5,275 bases of DNA from Candidatus Bathyarchaeota archaeon UBA185 (GTDB taxonomy: Archaea > Thermoproteota > Bathyarchaeia > 40CM-2-53-6), in the NCBI GenBank assembly GCA_002495485.1, contig DAFH01000050.1, positions 24,064-29,338 on the forward strand, in the 5' to 3' direction. Positions 1 through 5,275 of this stretch are shown in pieces. The notes beneath the pieces are model-generated. The model was not told the origin of the DNA and searched no databases. It was given only the letters and a program-made list of their open reading frames with translations. How positions within the stretch are numbered: position 1 is the first letter of the stretch; each line of letters starts with the position of its first letter. The position numbers and the translations under genes are program-made.

Positions 1-6
1 TTCAAG

Positions 7-11
7 AAGGT
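7..11 (+). promoter_or_regulatory. Probable ribosome binding site of the aldo/keto reductase gene
   Basis: AAGGT lies 8-9 nt before the TTG at 20 and 11-12 nt before the second TTG at 23. The spacing favours the upstream codon as start. The match to a GGAGG-type site is partial. Confidence 0.4.
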
Positions 12-19
12 AACTACTA

Positions 20-964
20 TTGTTGGAGACGAGACGCCTTGGGACAAGTGATCTTGACATCACCAAGGTGGGAGTAGGGACCGCCCCGATAGGTTCCACT
101 CCAGACTGGCGCGTGTATTGGGGTCCCCAAGACGAGAAAACGGCCATCCGAGCAATCCAGACCGCTCTGGACGTCGGTGTGAACTGGATCGACACGGCCC
201 CGTTCTACGGGTGGGGAAAGGCGGAGGAGATCGTCGGGAAGGCCGTCAAAGATCGCCGAGAAGAGGTCTACATCTTCACAAAGTGTGGAACAATGCCCGA
301 CGGCAAAGGCGGGTCCATCGAGGATTTGAAGCCGGAGACGATAAAGCGCGAAGTCGAAGCAAGCCTCGAAAGACTACAGACGGACTACATCGATCTGCTC
401 CAGTTCCACGACATCGACACCAACACGCCCATCGAAGAGTCGTGGCGTACACTGCAGGAGCTGATCCGGGTCGGAAAGGTCCGCTATGCCGGACTCTCGA
501 ACCATACAGTGGACCTAATCGAAAGAGCCTTGAGAGTAGGACCCGTCACGTCGAACCAGGTCCAGTACAATCCACTACAACGGAAGATCGAAAAGGACAT
601 TCTCCCCTTCTCACAGCGCAATTCGATCGGCGTACTAGGCTGGGGATCACTGGCGGAAGGATTCCTCACAGACAACTTCGACATTTCCAAACTCGACCCT
701 AAGGATTTTAGGAGAAACCACTGGTACGCCCAGCCGGAAAACAAGACAAAGATCGACAGGGTCCGCGGGACACTGGCCAGGATAGCACGTTCTCACGACT
801 GTAGCATGGTGGACGTTGTCGTCGCTTGGGAGCTCACCCATCCAGCGATGACGGGAGCAATCATAGGCATCAGAAACGAGAAGGAAGCGGAGGAAATGAT
901 AGCTGGAACCAAACTTGCTCTAACCAGGGACGAGATGCAAGAGATCGACTTGGCGTCTCGATAG
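20..964 (+). CDS. Aldo/keto reductase (NADP-dependent oxidoreductase family), complete
   Basis: A 314-residue protein of normal length for the aldo/keto reductase superfamily, cytosolic (beta/alpha)8-barrel enzymes that reduce carbonyls with NAD(P)H. The catalytic tetrad is visible in order: Asp58 and Tyr63 in DTAPFYG, Lys88 in FTKCG and His130 in LLQFHDID. Family signatures include SLERLQTDYIDLLQFH (115-130), VRYAGLSNH (154-162), SNQVQYNPL (178-186), LGWGSLAEG (206-214) and the cofactor-binding IIGIRNEKEAEEM (281-293). The substrate cannot be told from sequence. The start is TTG at 20: an in-frame TAA lies at 11-13, the next codon is also TTG (23), and no ATG occurs in frame before residue 92. 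AAGG at 7-10 sits 9 nt before TTG 20, which favours it. The next gene starts 16 nt downstream, so the two are probably co-transcribed. The family call is firm; the exact start is less so. Confidence 0.95.
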   Translation: MLETRRLGTSDLDITKVGVGTAPIGSTPDWRVYWGPQDEKTAIRAIQTALDVGVNWIDTAPFYGWGKAEEIVGKAVKDRREEVYIFTKCGTMPDGKGGSIEDLKPETIKREVEASLERLQTDYIDLLQFHDIDTNTPIEESWRTLQELIRVGKVRYAGLSNHTVDLIERALRVGPVTSNQVQYNPLQRKIEKDILPFSQRNSIGVLGWGSLAEGFLTDNFDISKLDPKDFRRNHWYAQPENKTKIDRVRGTLARIARSHDCSMVDVVVAWELTHPAMTGAIIGIRNEKEAEEMIAGTKLALTRDEMQEIDLASR

Positions 965-980
965 AACGAAGATAGACGGC

Positions 981-1826
981 TTGGACAGATCGACTCCTTC
1001 TACGGTCCTAGGTCCACCAGAATCTGGAAAGAGAAGACTCAACCGCTGGACGCTATCAATCGTCGTGATAGGAATCATAGTGGTCGGAGTCCTATTCTCG
1101 CTCATCTACTACTCGACAGTAGTTACCTCCTCTGAGAACTTCTCTTACGGTCCGCAGAGCGATGCGCAAGGAACCTACACCTCGCTCTCGATATCCGACG
1201 TTGACGGACTCGTGACGGTTGAACCTTGGTCGCAGCCGTCTATTCTGATAAACGGGACGATAACAGCGAAGGGCCTCGGGTCTTCGCTGTCAGCTGTAAC
1301 AATCACCAATTCCAGCATCAATGGAGACGTTGTTTTCAAAGCCATGTTCCCTGTGAGCTCAGGAATCCTATTCTCAGAAACTTACACGGCAGTCATCAAC
1401 GTTTTCATCCCATCGACAATGCGATTCAACTCGGTACGAGTCTCGAACACAAACGGCGGCGCAACCCTTGACAACATTAATTCGACCAGTCTCATAGTGA
1501 CAACGGTCAACGGAGACATATCGGCCGACTGCATCTACTGCATGACGGCAACAGCGACATCTCTCAACGGCAACGTCACTACCACCTTTGCGACTCTCGC
1601 CGCTCAGGGATCATACAACTTGACCGCGACGAACGCCAATATCAACTTCATTGCCCCCTCATCATCATCCTTCAAACTCACAGCGGACGTACTGAACGGA
1701 TTCATCGTCTGCCCTCTCTGTAGCGGAAGCACAAATCAGAAATCATTCACGGAGACGTTCAACGGCGGAAACGCAAACGTGAACCTCGACTCCGTCAACG
1801 GCCAGATCACGATAACCGGCACTTAG
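981..1826 (+). CDS. Membrane-anchored DUF4097-like beta-repeat surface protein
   Basis: A 281-residue protein. It has a basic cytoplasmic N-terminus (KRRLNRW, 17-23), one hydrophobic segment at about 24-45, and a Ser/Thr/Asn/Gly-rich exterior domain; the positive-inside rule puts the C-terminus outside. The exodomain repeats short strands each ending in an Asn-Gly-type turn: NGT at 91, NGD at 114, NGG at 158, NGD at 177, NGN at 196, NAN at 218, NGF at 239, NGG at 261 and NGQ at 273. Spacings of about 19-22 residues occur in the middle, as in the right-handed beta-helix of DUF4097 'putative adhesin' proteins. Two CxxC pairs occur, C184/C187 and C244/C247. The start is TTG at 981; no ATG or GTG precedes the membrane segment in frame. 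It follows the reductase gene after 16 nt with no clear Shine-Dalgarno site. The family call rests on repeat style and topology; the ligand or function is unknown. Confidence 0.75.
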   Translation: MDRSTPSTVLGPPESGKRRLNRWTLSIVVIGIIVVGVLFSLIYYSTVVTSSENFSYGPQSDAQGTYTSLSISDVDGLVTVEPWSQPSILINGTITAKGLGSSLSAVTITNSSINGDVVFKAMFPVSSGILFSETYTAVINVFIPSTMRFNSVRVSNTNGGATLDNINSTSLIVTTVNGDISADCIYCMTATATSLNGNVTTTFATLAAQGSYNLTATNANINFIAPSSSSFKLTADVLNGFIVCPLCSGSTNQKSFTETFNGGNANVNLDSVNGQITITGT

Positions 1827-1840
1827 GCTAGGCAGGTTAG

Positions 1841-1850
1841 GGTTTTGTCC
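1841..1850 (+). terminator. Possible T-rich termination site between convergent genes
   Basis: The 38-bp gap between two convergent stop codons holds one short T-run (TTTT at 1843-1846) after a G-rich stretch. Archaeal termination often uses oligo-T, but four T residues is weak and no hairpin is seen. Confidence 0.2.
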
Positions 1851-1864
1851 GCCAGGTTTCTACA

Positions 1865-2341
1865 TCAGATCGTCAGGTTTGCCATCAGGTAGATGATGAT
1901 TATCTGGAAGATTGCTTGGCTTCCAGAAACGTTCAGGTTCCTCACGGAGAGCTTGACAATCTTCTCCGCGTCCGGATTTTCGCTTCTGATCTCCCTGAAC
2001 ACTCTCAGCTCGTTCGGAAGTAGGATTCCGAATCCTTGGACGAGAAGTATGAGAACCACGATGACTGACGCTGCGAGGTAGGGAGAACCAGTGCTCCATA
2101 GACCAATTTTAGATGCCAGAATGTAACCGGCCGTCGTGGCCACTCCCGCGATCGAAGGCATGAGGAACAGCATTGTGGGAGTGAGTCGTTTGGCAACCTC
2201 GATCCTCGAGGAAGGAGAAATCCTCAAAATCACAGTTCTTCCGAGGATTCCCATGAACAGATCAATACCCGTCCACATTCCACCGGTCATCACATGGACG
2301 TAGTCCAAGAAGACCAGGCTACCACTCGCCAAGGCTGCCAC
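1865..2341 (-). CDS. Four-helix integral membrane protein, CopD/DUF2269-like
   Basis: Read from GTG at 2341 this is 158 residues and strongly hydrophobic. Membrane segments lie at about 15-33, 55-75, 88-108 and 141-156, with a charged loop at 111-131. The first helix carries YVHVMTGGMWTG (14-25), resembling the His...Trp-x-Gly pattern of CopD, DUF2269 and related cytochrome-b-like membrane families. That points to a possible metal or haem role, but only by resemblance. The GTG start is doubtful. The frame stays open upstream to a TGA at 2441-2443 and the residues before the GTG (PILFLLPIAAL) look like the front of a membrane helix, so the real start is probably upstream. No ATG, GTG or TTG exists there in frame; ATC codons at 2369-2371 and 2402-2404 are the nearest candidates. 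The gene is convergent with the surface-protein gene and divergent from the next operon. Confidence 0.7.
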   Translation of the reverse strand: MAALASGSLVFLDYVHVMTGGMWTGIDLFMGILGRTVILRISPSSRIEVAKRLTPTMLFLMPSIAGVATTAGYILASKIGLWSTGSPYLAASVIVVLILLVQGFGILLPNELRVFREIRSENPDAEKIVKLSVRNLNVSGSQAIFQIIIIYLMANLTI

Positions 2342-2440
2342 TAAGGCAGCGATAGGGAGGAGGAAGAGGATCGGTCCCGACCTCGGGAAGAACCGTGCTT
2401 TGATTGGACCGCAACGATCGGGCGACCCGGAGCTGGAGGC
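2342..2440 (-). other. Likely coding 5' extension of the minus-strand membrane gene, start unclear
   Basis: This in-frame stretch between the GTG at 2341 and the upstream stop encodes, nearest the GTG, a peptide reading KARFFPRSGPILFLLPIAAL. That is basic residues followed by a hydrophobic run that continues smoothly into the annotated protein, as expected for a true N-terminus. An ATC at 2402-2404 stands exactly before KARFF. Another at 2369-2371 lies 8 nt after GAGGT on the minus strand, a plausible Shine-Dalgarno site. No canonical start codon is present in this frame. A sequencing error or a non-canonical start are both possible. Confidence 0.45.
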
Positions 2441-2481
2441 TCACTTCCAAAGCTCAAGAATGAGCGGCGTTAGTGAATTGT

Positions 2482-2489
2482 CTATTTAA
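2482..2489 (+). promoter_or_regulatory. Archaeal TATA-like box for the two-gene membrane operon
   Basis: CTATTTAA is the most AT-rich element in the divergent intergenic region. Archaeal spacing (about 25 nt) would place transcription start near 2510, leaving a leader of roughly 35 nt before the TTG at 2546. The rest of the 2405-2545 intergenic stretch shows no further clear element. Confidence 0.45.
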
Positions 2490-2545
2490 GAAACGGATTC
2501 TGCGCCTACCACACTGGTTACTATCAGGTTTTCTATCTCAGACCC

Positions 2546-2764
2546 TTGCTAGCTCTCGCAGCTCTACCTCCAGTGACTCTCTTGGGTTCAACTGTCTCGG
2601 GTCTATCGTCGGCGTTCCCAGCAGGAGCGATACTCCTCGGATTCGCGTTCATACTGATTGGCATTAGCAACGGCCTGGCCGCCCTGATACAGGGAGGATG
2701 GGGATTCATAACAATCGGCGTCATTGTAGAGTTCGTTCTTCCGATATCGAGGCGGCTCAGATAG
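2546..2764 (+). CDS. Small membrane protein, two predicted helices, unknown family
   Basis: A 72-residue hydrophobic protein. Probable membrane segments are at about 26-47 (from AGAILLGFAFIL to NGLAAL) and 52-67 (WGFITIGVIVEFVLPI), ending in the basic tail SRRLR. The first 20 residues are also hydrophobic and could form a third helix or signal-like segment. The start is TTG at 2546: going upstream, the frame stays open to TGA at 2474-2476 but holds no ATG, GTG or other TTG. No convincing Shine-Dalgarno site precedes it. The next gene begins 17 nt after the stop with a strong ribosome binding site, so the pair is probably one operon and the two membrane proteins may act together. I do not recognise the family. 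A reading frame on the opposite strand here is shorter and lacks protein-like character. Confidence 0.65.
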   Translation: MLALAALPPVTLLGSTVSGLSSAFPAGAILLGFAFILIGISNGLAALIQGGWGFITIGVIVEFVLPISRRLR

Positions 2765-2770
2765 ATTCAC

Positions 2771-2775
2771 GGAGG
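2771..2775 (+). promoter_or_regulatory. Strong Shine-Dalgarno site deciding the TTG start at 2782
   Basis: GGAGG followed by a 6-nt spacer and TTG. This is the best ribosome binding site in the window. It sets the start of the following gene at 2782, not at the ATG at 2698, which lies inside the upstream gene. Confidence 0.8.
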
Positions 2776-2781
2776 ATCTCG

Positions 2782-3531
2782 TTGAAACCGTTCGTCGCGA
2801 GCTTCGTGAAAGGACAAGTCCTACTCCTTGTTCCGCAACCGATTCTACTTGGCCTCATCCTCTTCAACGCATTGTCACTCTACTACACTGCTCCAGTTGT
2901 CGTTGGGCTTGCGATATTGTGGAGCTGGTTCGACTATTCAGGTAAGGCCCAGAGAAGAGGTTCCTCTGTTCTTCGAAAGCTGGAAAGGCTCGTAGACGAT
3001 TTCGGCCAACTGAATTTTCAAAAAGCGACCGGCGCGGCCGACGAGAGGATAGTCAAACTGCTCGACAAAGCGGTTTTCCCAGCAAACGGGCCAATGAACC
3101 CTCAGCTAGCATCAGCGGCAACAGAGAAGATCAAAGACATCTACTTCACCCTTGAACTCTGGTACTTCTCAATGCGCCAAAAGGTCCGGCTACTACTCCG
3201 AAGAGCTGGCACGATGATAGAATATGATCTCCTCGAAACGGTAAACGAGTTCACGGACTTCTACAGCGAGTTCGTCGAAAAAGTAGCTGAAGGAACACTC
3301 AGACTGGTCAAAATGGGAGACATGCAAAGTCTAGAGGAAGACAAGCAAGCGTTCTCCATCTTCAAGACTCGACTATCAGAACTCAGAGGCCGGACGAACG
3401 CGTTTCTTCAAGGCGTCCACGACGACGGCCTCCCAGTTTCCGAGACGAAAGTGAGGGCACTCGAAGTCGACCCGTGGCTCGAAACAGACACAGAGCCAGC
3501 ACGAGGAGCAACGACAACCGAACAGAACTAG
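2782..3531 (+). CDS. Membrane protein with two N-terminal helices and a long helical cytoplasmic domain, unknown function
   Basis: A 249-residue protein. Two hydrophobic segments lie at about 11-34 (from GQVLLLV to FNALSLYY) and 36-50 (APVVVGLAILWSWF), followed by basic KAQRRG (55-60). The remainder is charged and mostly helix-prone: 60-80 (LRKLERLVDDFGQL), 114-145 (EKIKDIYFTLEL to RRAG) and 150-212, ending in an acidic, Thr/Glu-rich and probably disordered tail (219-249). The helical hairpin topology puts both termini in the cytoplasm with the soluble domain inside. The start is TTG at 2782, chosen because GGAGG lies 6 nt upstream. The ATG at 2698 would add 28 polar, Arg-rich residues and overlap the preceding gene by 67 nt, so it is rejected. 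It is probably co-transcribed and partnered with the preceding small membrane protein. No catalytic motif or known domain is recognised. Confidence 0.8.
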   Translation: MKPFVASFVKGQVLLLVPQPILLGLILFNALSLYYTAPVVVGLAILWSWFDYSGKAQRRGSSVLRKLERLVDDFGQLNFQKATGAADERIVKLLDKAVFPANGPMNPQLASAATEKIKDIYFTLELWYFSMRQKVRLLLRRAGTMIEYDLLETVNEFTDFYSEFVEKVAEGTLRLVKMGDMQSLEEDKQAFSIFKTRLSELRGRTNAFLQGVHDDGLPVSETKVRALEVDPWLETDTEPARGATTTEQN

Positions 3532-3557
3532 TCGAGAAGTTATCGCCAGCGCTTTGC

Positions 3558-3567
3558 TAGCATGCTA
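3558..3567 (+). repeat. 10-bp perfect palindrome upstream of the GNAT promoter
   Basis: TAGCATGCTA equals its own reverse complement. It lies 16 bp upstream of the TATA-like box and does not extend further without mismatches. It could be an operator for a dimeric regulator, but a single 10-bp palindrome may also be chance. Confidence 0.25.
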
Positions 3568-3574
3568 AGGTGCG

Positions 3575-3589
3575 CGGAAAGGGTTTAAC
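3575..3589 (+). promoter_or_regulatory. Archaeal BRE/TATA-like promoter of the GNAT gene
   Basis: A purine-rich block (CGGAAAGGG, 3575-3583) is followed by TTTAAC (3584-3589), the arrangement of a BRE plus TATA box. Its centre lies about 29 nt before the TTG at 3616. Normal archaeal spacing therefore puts transcription start within a few nt of the start codon, giving a leaderless or nearly leaderless mRNA. No Shine-Dalgarno site is present, which agrees with that reading. Confidence 0.5.
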
Positions 3590-3615
3590 GGACTCATCCT
3601 AGGACATTCTTCACC

Positions 3616-4593
3616 TTGGCCCAGCGCGCTCTCTCAATAGAGCTTCGAGACTTCCAAGACTCGGACTATCGGAGATTGGCGGAGATCTATGACGCGATCT
3701 TCCCTGAACGGTCGCGGAGCATTGAGGAGTGGCGCTTCTATGACGATAGCCTCGACAAGTCAAAGTACTACTTCCAGCGATATGCGGCACTCTCCACGAC
3801 AGGGGAACTCCTAGGCCTTGGAGAATTGTGGAACCCGCCTTGGATGTTTCATCCGAAAAAATTCTGGTTTGACGGATGGGTGGACCCCAAGCATCAGCAT
3901 CGTGGGGTTGGAAGCGCGATCTACGGCAAGCTTGTCGAGGAGTTGAAGAGGCTTGAGGGAACTACAGCTTGGATGGGTATCAGGGATAGCATGGCGGCGA
4001 CAGTCTCGTTTGCTTCGAAGCGGGGCTTCAGCGAGAAGATGCGTGGCTGGGAGTCGATCATCAATCCACAATCTTTCGACGGCTCTAAGTTCGCCGCCTA
4101 CGCAACAGCGGCGTCTAGCGCTGGAATCACATTCTCGACACTTGAGCGAGAACTGGCTGAGGATCCGCATTGTTACGAGAAGCTTTACGATCTTGTCCAG
4201 ACTGCTTTTCGCGATGTTCCGGTCGCTGATACTCCAACGGACACTCCTTACGACCAGTGGGTATCATTTGAGATGAAGAACCCGAATCTTATTCCCGAGG
4301 CCTACATGATCGCCAAGGATGACGATCGGTATGTGGGGACGAGCGTCGTCTGGCGCCTGAAAAAGGAACCACACAGTCTCTATCAGGGCCTGACCGGAGT
4401 TATTCGAGAATATAGAGGCAGAGGAATTGCAATGACTCTGAAGCTACGGGTCCTGGATTTCGCCCGCCGTAACGGCTTCGATCATATCAGGACGTTCAAC
4501 GCCTCAACCAACGAGGAGATGCTCGCAATCAACAGGAAATTGGGATTCAAGCGAGACTCTGCCTGGATCACGTTCGAGAAGAACTTCGCGTAG
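3616..4593 (+). CDS. Tandem-domain GNAT N-acetyltransferase
   Basis: A 325-residue protein with two GNAT folds in tandem, the arrangement also seen in mycothiol-synthase-type and Eis-like enzymes. The N-terminal domain (about 6-165) has the acetyl-CoA pyrophosphate-binding motif QHRGVGS (94-100) after WFDGWVDP (84-91), and ends with the GNAT-type ASKRGF (133-138). The C-terminal domain (about 170-322) has YRGRGIA (266-272), followed by the typical closing motif from TFNASTNEEM to INRKLGFK (293-312). Both glycine loops look intact, so either or both could bind acetyl-CoA; the acceptor is unknown. The start is TTG at 3616, supported by the promoter 29 nt upstream and because the protein begins right at the first strand (LSIELRDFQDSDY). 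The next in-frame TTG would remove 20 residues of the fold. The C45-family gene follows immediately and is probably in the same transcript. Confidence 0.9.
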   Translation: MAQRALSIELRDFQDSDYRRLAEIYDAIFPERSRSIEEWRFYDDSLDKSKYYFQRYAALSTTGELLGLGELWNPPWMFHPKKFWFDGWVDPKHQHRGVGSAIYGKLVEELKRLEGTTAWMGIRDSMAATVSFASKRGFSEKMRGWESIINPQSFDGSKFAAYATAASSAGITFSTLERELAEDPHCYEKLYDLVQTAFRDVPVADTPTDTPYDQWVSFEMKNPNLIPEAYMIAKDDDRYVGTSVVWRLKKEPHSLYQGLTGVIREYRGRGIAMTLKLRVLDFARRNGFDHIRTFNASTNEEMLAINRKLGFKRDSAWITFEKNFA

Positions 4594-4606
4594 GAGAATC
4601 CAGGAG
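4591..4606 (+). promoter_or_regulatory. Shine-Dalgarno-like sites at the GNAT-C45 junction
   Basis: TAGGAGA overlaps the GNAT stop codon (4591-4597), and a second AGGAG lies at 4602-4606. Both fit translation of the downstream C45 gene from the same mRNA, yet neither is followed at normal distance by ATG, GTG or TTG. None of these codons occurs in any frame between 4594 and 4702. Confidence 0.35.
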
Positions 4607-5275
4607 ACGACGGGACAGCTACCGGTTCTAAGACTGAAAGGGTCACCTTACGAGATAGGATACAGCCACGGCAAGCTCGCACAAGACAAGATCGAGCGCA
4701 ACTTGGAGATCTACTTCCACCGCTTCAAGAACGAGACGGAACTGTCGAAAGACGAGGCTCTCGCTCGATCAGGCAAGTATCTGCAGGTGATCCGGCATGT
4801 CAGCCCAGCCTATGCTCGAGCAATGGAAGGAATCGCCATGGGAGCCAAAGCGAAACTTCTCGAGATCACAGCCTTGAACGTCCGGTATGAGCTGATGTAC
4901 AGCCAGTTCGCGAAGATCGGATTGAAGCCTCACCCTCAGCCGGGGGGGTGCACTGCATTCGGAGCAATGCCCGAGACGACATCGAACCGTCATTTGCTTC
5001 TAGCTCAGAACTGGGACTGGATTCCACAAATAGAGGGCCTCTTCCTGAAGATTCGGCGCAAGACGGGTCCGAATGTGCTGGCCTTCACGGAGGCAGGGGT
5101 CGTCGGCGGGAAGATAGGAATCAACTCGGAGGGAATCGGCCTAGCAATCAATGGTCTCGTGTCGGATAGGGACAATTGGCAGCGGCTCCGGAAACCATTC
5201 CACGTAACTTGTTGGGACATCCTCAACTCCAAGACTCTCAAAGAAGCAATCTCAAGGATCACGAGAGGAGAGAGA
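4598..5275 (+). CDS. Peptidase C45 / acyl-CoA:6-aminopenicillanate acyltransferase-like Ntn hydrolase, 3' end cut by window
   Basis: An open frame from the GNAT stop region to the window end (226 codons from 4598) encodes an Ntn-hydrolase precursor of the C45/AAT type. Members self-cleave before a Cys that becomes the nucleophile, and hydrolyse or transfer acyl groups at amide bonds. Visible features, numbered from 4598: LRLKGSPYEIGYSHG (11-25), the usual N-terminal family motif; a helical pro-region (26-115); PGGCTAF with predicted cleavage Gly117-Cys118; QNWDW (137-141), the conserved Asn/Asp motif; and GINSEGIGLAINGL (176-189). The C-terminal part lies beyond the window. Start is unresolved: no ATG, GTG or TTG precedes the conserved motif; ATC at 4598 or CTG at 4634 are candidates, and TTG at 4703 would delete the motif. 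It lies just after the GNAT gene, suggesting an operon. The natural substrate is unknown; archaeal and bacterial homologues need not act on penicillins. Confidence 0.85.
   Translation, partial: MQETTGQLPVLRLKGSPYEIGYSHGKLAQDKIERNLEIYFHRFKNETELSKDEALARSGKYLQVIRHVSPAYARAMEGIAMGAKAKLLEITALNVRYELMYSQFAKIGLKPHPQPGGCTAFGAMPETTSNRHLLLAQNWDWIPQIEGLFLKIRRKTGPNVLAFTEAGVVGGKIGINSEGIGLAINGLVSDRDNWQRLRKPFHVTCWDILNSKTLKEAISRITRGER

Noticed and set aside
118..702. Long open frame inside the reductase gene, same strand
   Set aside because: It encodes an Arg/Pro/His-rich peptide without domain features and lies wholly within a gene with an intact catalytic tetrad; a shadow frame.
1853..1888. Imperfect direct repeat (CAGGTTT followed shortly by CATCAG, twice)
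   Set aside because: Short and imperfect, largely within the C-terminal codons of the minus-strand gene; no sign of a mobile element or attachment site.
2698..2781. ATG at 2698 as the start of the helical membrane protein
   Set aside because: It would overlap the preceding gene by 67 nt and add an Arg-rich, polar leader unlike the rest. The TTG at 2782 has GGAGG six bases upstream and begins just before the first membrane helix.
3811..4170. 119-codon open frame on the minus strand inside the GNAT gene
   Set aside because: Cys/Arg-rich low-complexity translation, no ribosome site, fully covered by the real GNAT frame.
4769..5262. Open frames on both strands over the C45 gene (4769-4993 minus, 4948-5169 plus, 5005-5262 minus)
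   Set aside because: The plus-strand frame that runs unbroken to the window end carries the Ntn-hydrolase motifs; the others are shadows of it.
1..5275. CRISPR array, tRNA/rRNA, insertion sequence or defence system
   Set aside because: No regularly spaced repeats, no cloverleaf or rRNA-like sequence, no transposase motifs and no terminal inverted repeats were seen on reading both strands.

Overview
The window looks like a piece of an archaeal chromosome, most likely from an uncultured TACK-type lineage. Three things suggest this. An AT-rich TATA-like box sits about 30 nt before the start codon of the GNAT gene, with almost no room for a leader. A downstream operon gene instead has a clean GGAGG Shine-Dalgarno site. 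Every plus-strand gene whose start can be assigned uses TTG. The lineage is an inference from style; no taxonomic marker gene is present.

Layout. Positions 20-964 encode a complete aldo/keto reductase. It is followed after 16 nt by a single-pass membrane protein with a DUF4097-like beta-repeat exodomain (981-1826). A convergent minus-strand gene (1865-2341, probably extending upstream) encodes a four-helix membrane protein resembling the CopD/DUF2269 type. A divergent intergenic stretch with a TATA-like element leads into a two-gene membrane operon of unknown function: a 72-residue two-helix protein (2546-2764) and a 249-residue protein with two N-terminal helices and a long helical cytoplasmic part (2782-3531). 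A second promoter region (3532-3615) precedes a tandem GNAT acetyltransferase (3616-4593). Directly after it comes a peptidase C45 / acyl-CoA:6-APA acyltransferase-like Ntn hydrolase that runs off the end of the window.

How the genes may work together. There are three expression units: reductase plus surface protein, the two-gene membrane module, and GNAT plus C45. The third is the most suggestive, because both products handle acyl-amide chemistry. No mobile element, CRISPR array, RNA gene or defence system is visible. The most unusual signal is at the translation starts. Five assignable genes begin with TTG and none with ATG. Two more (the minus-strand membrane gene and the C45 gene) have coding-looking N-terminal sequence with no ATG, GTG or TTG in frame where the protein should begin, and both have an ATC near the expected position.
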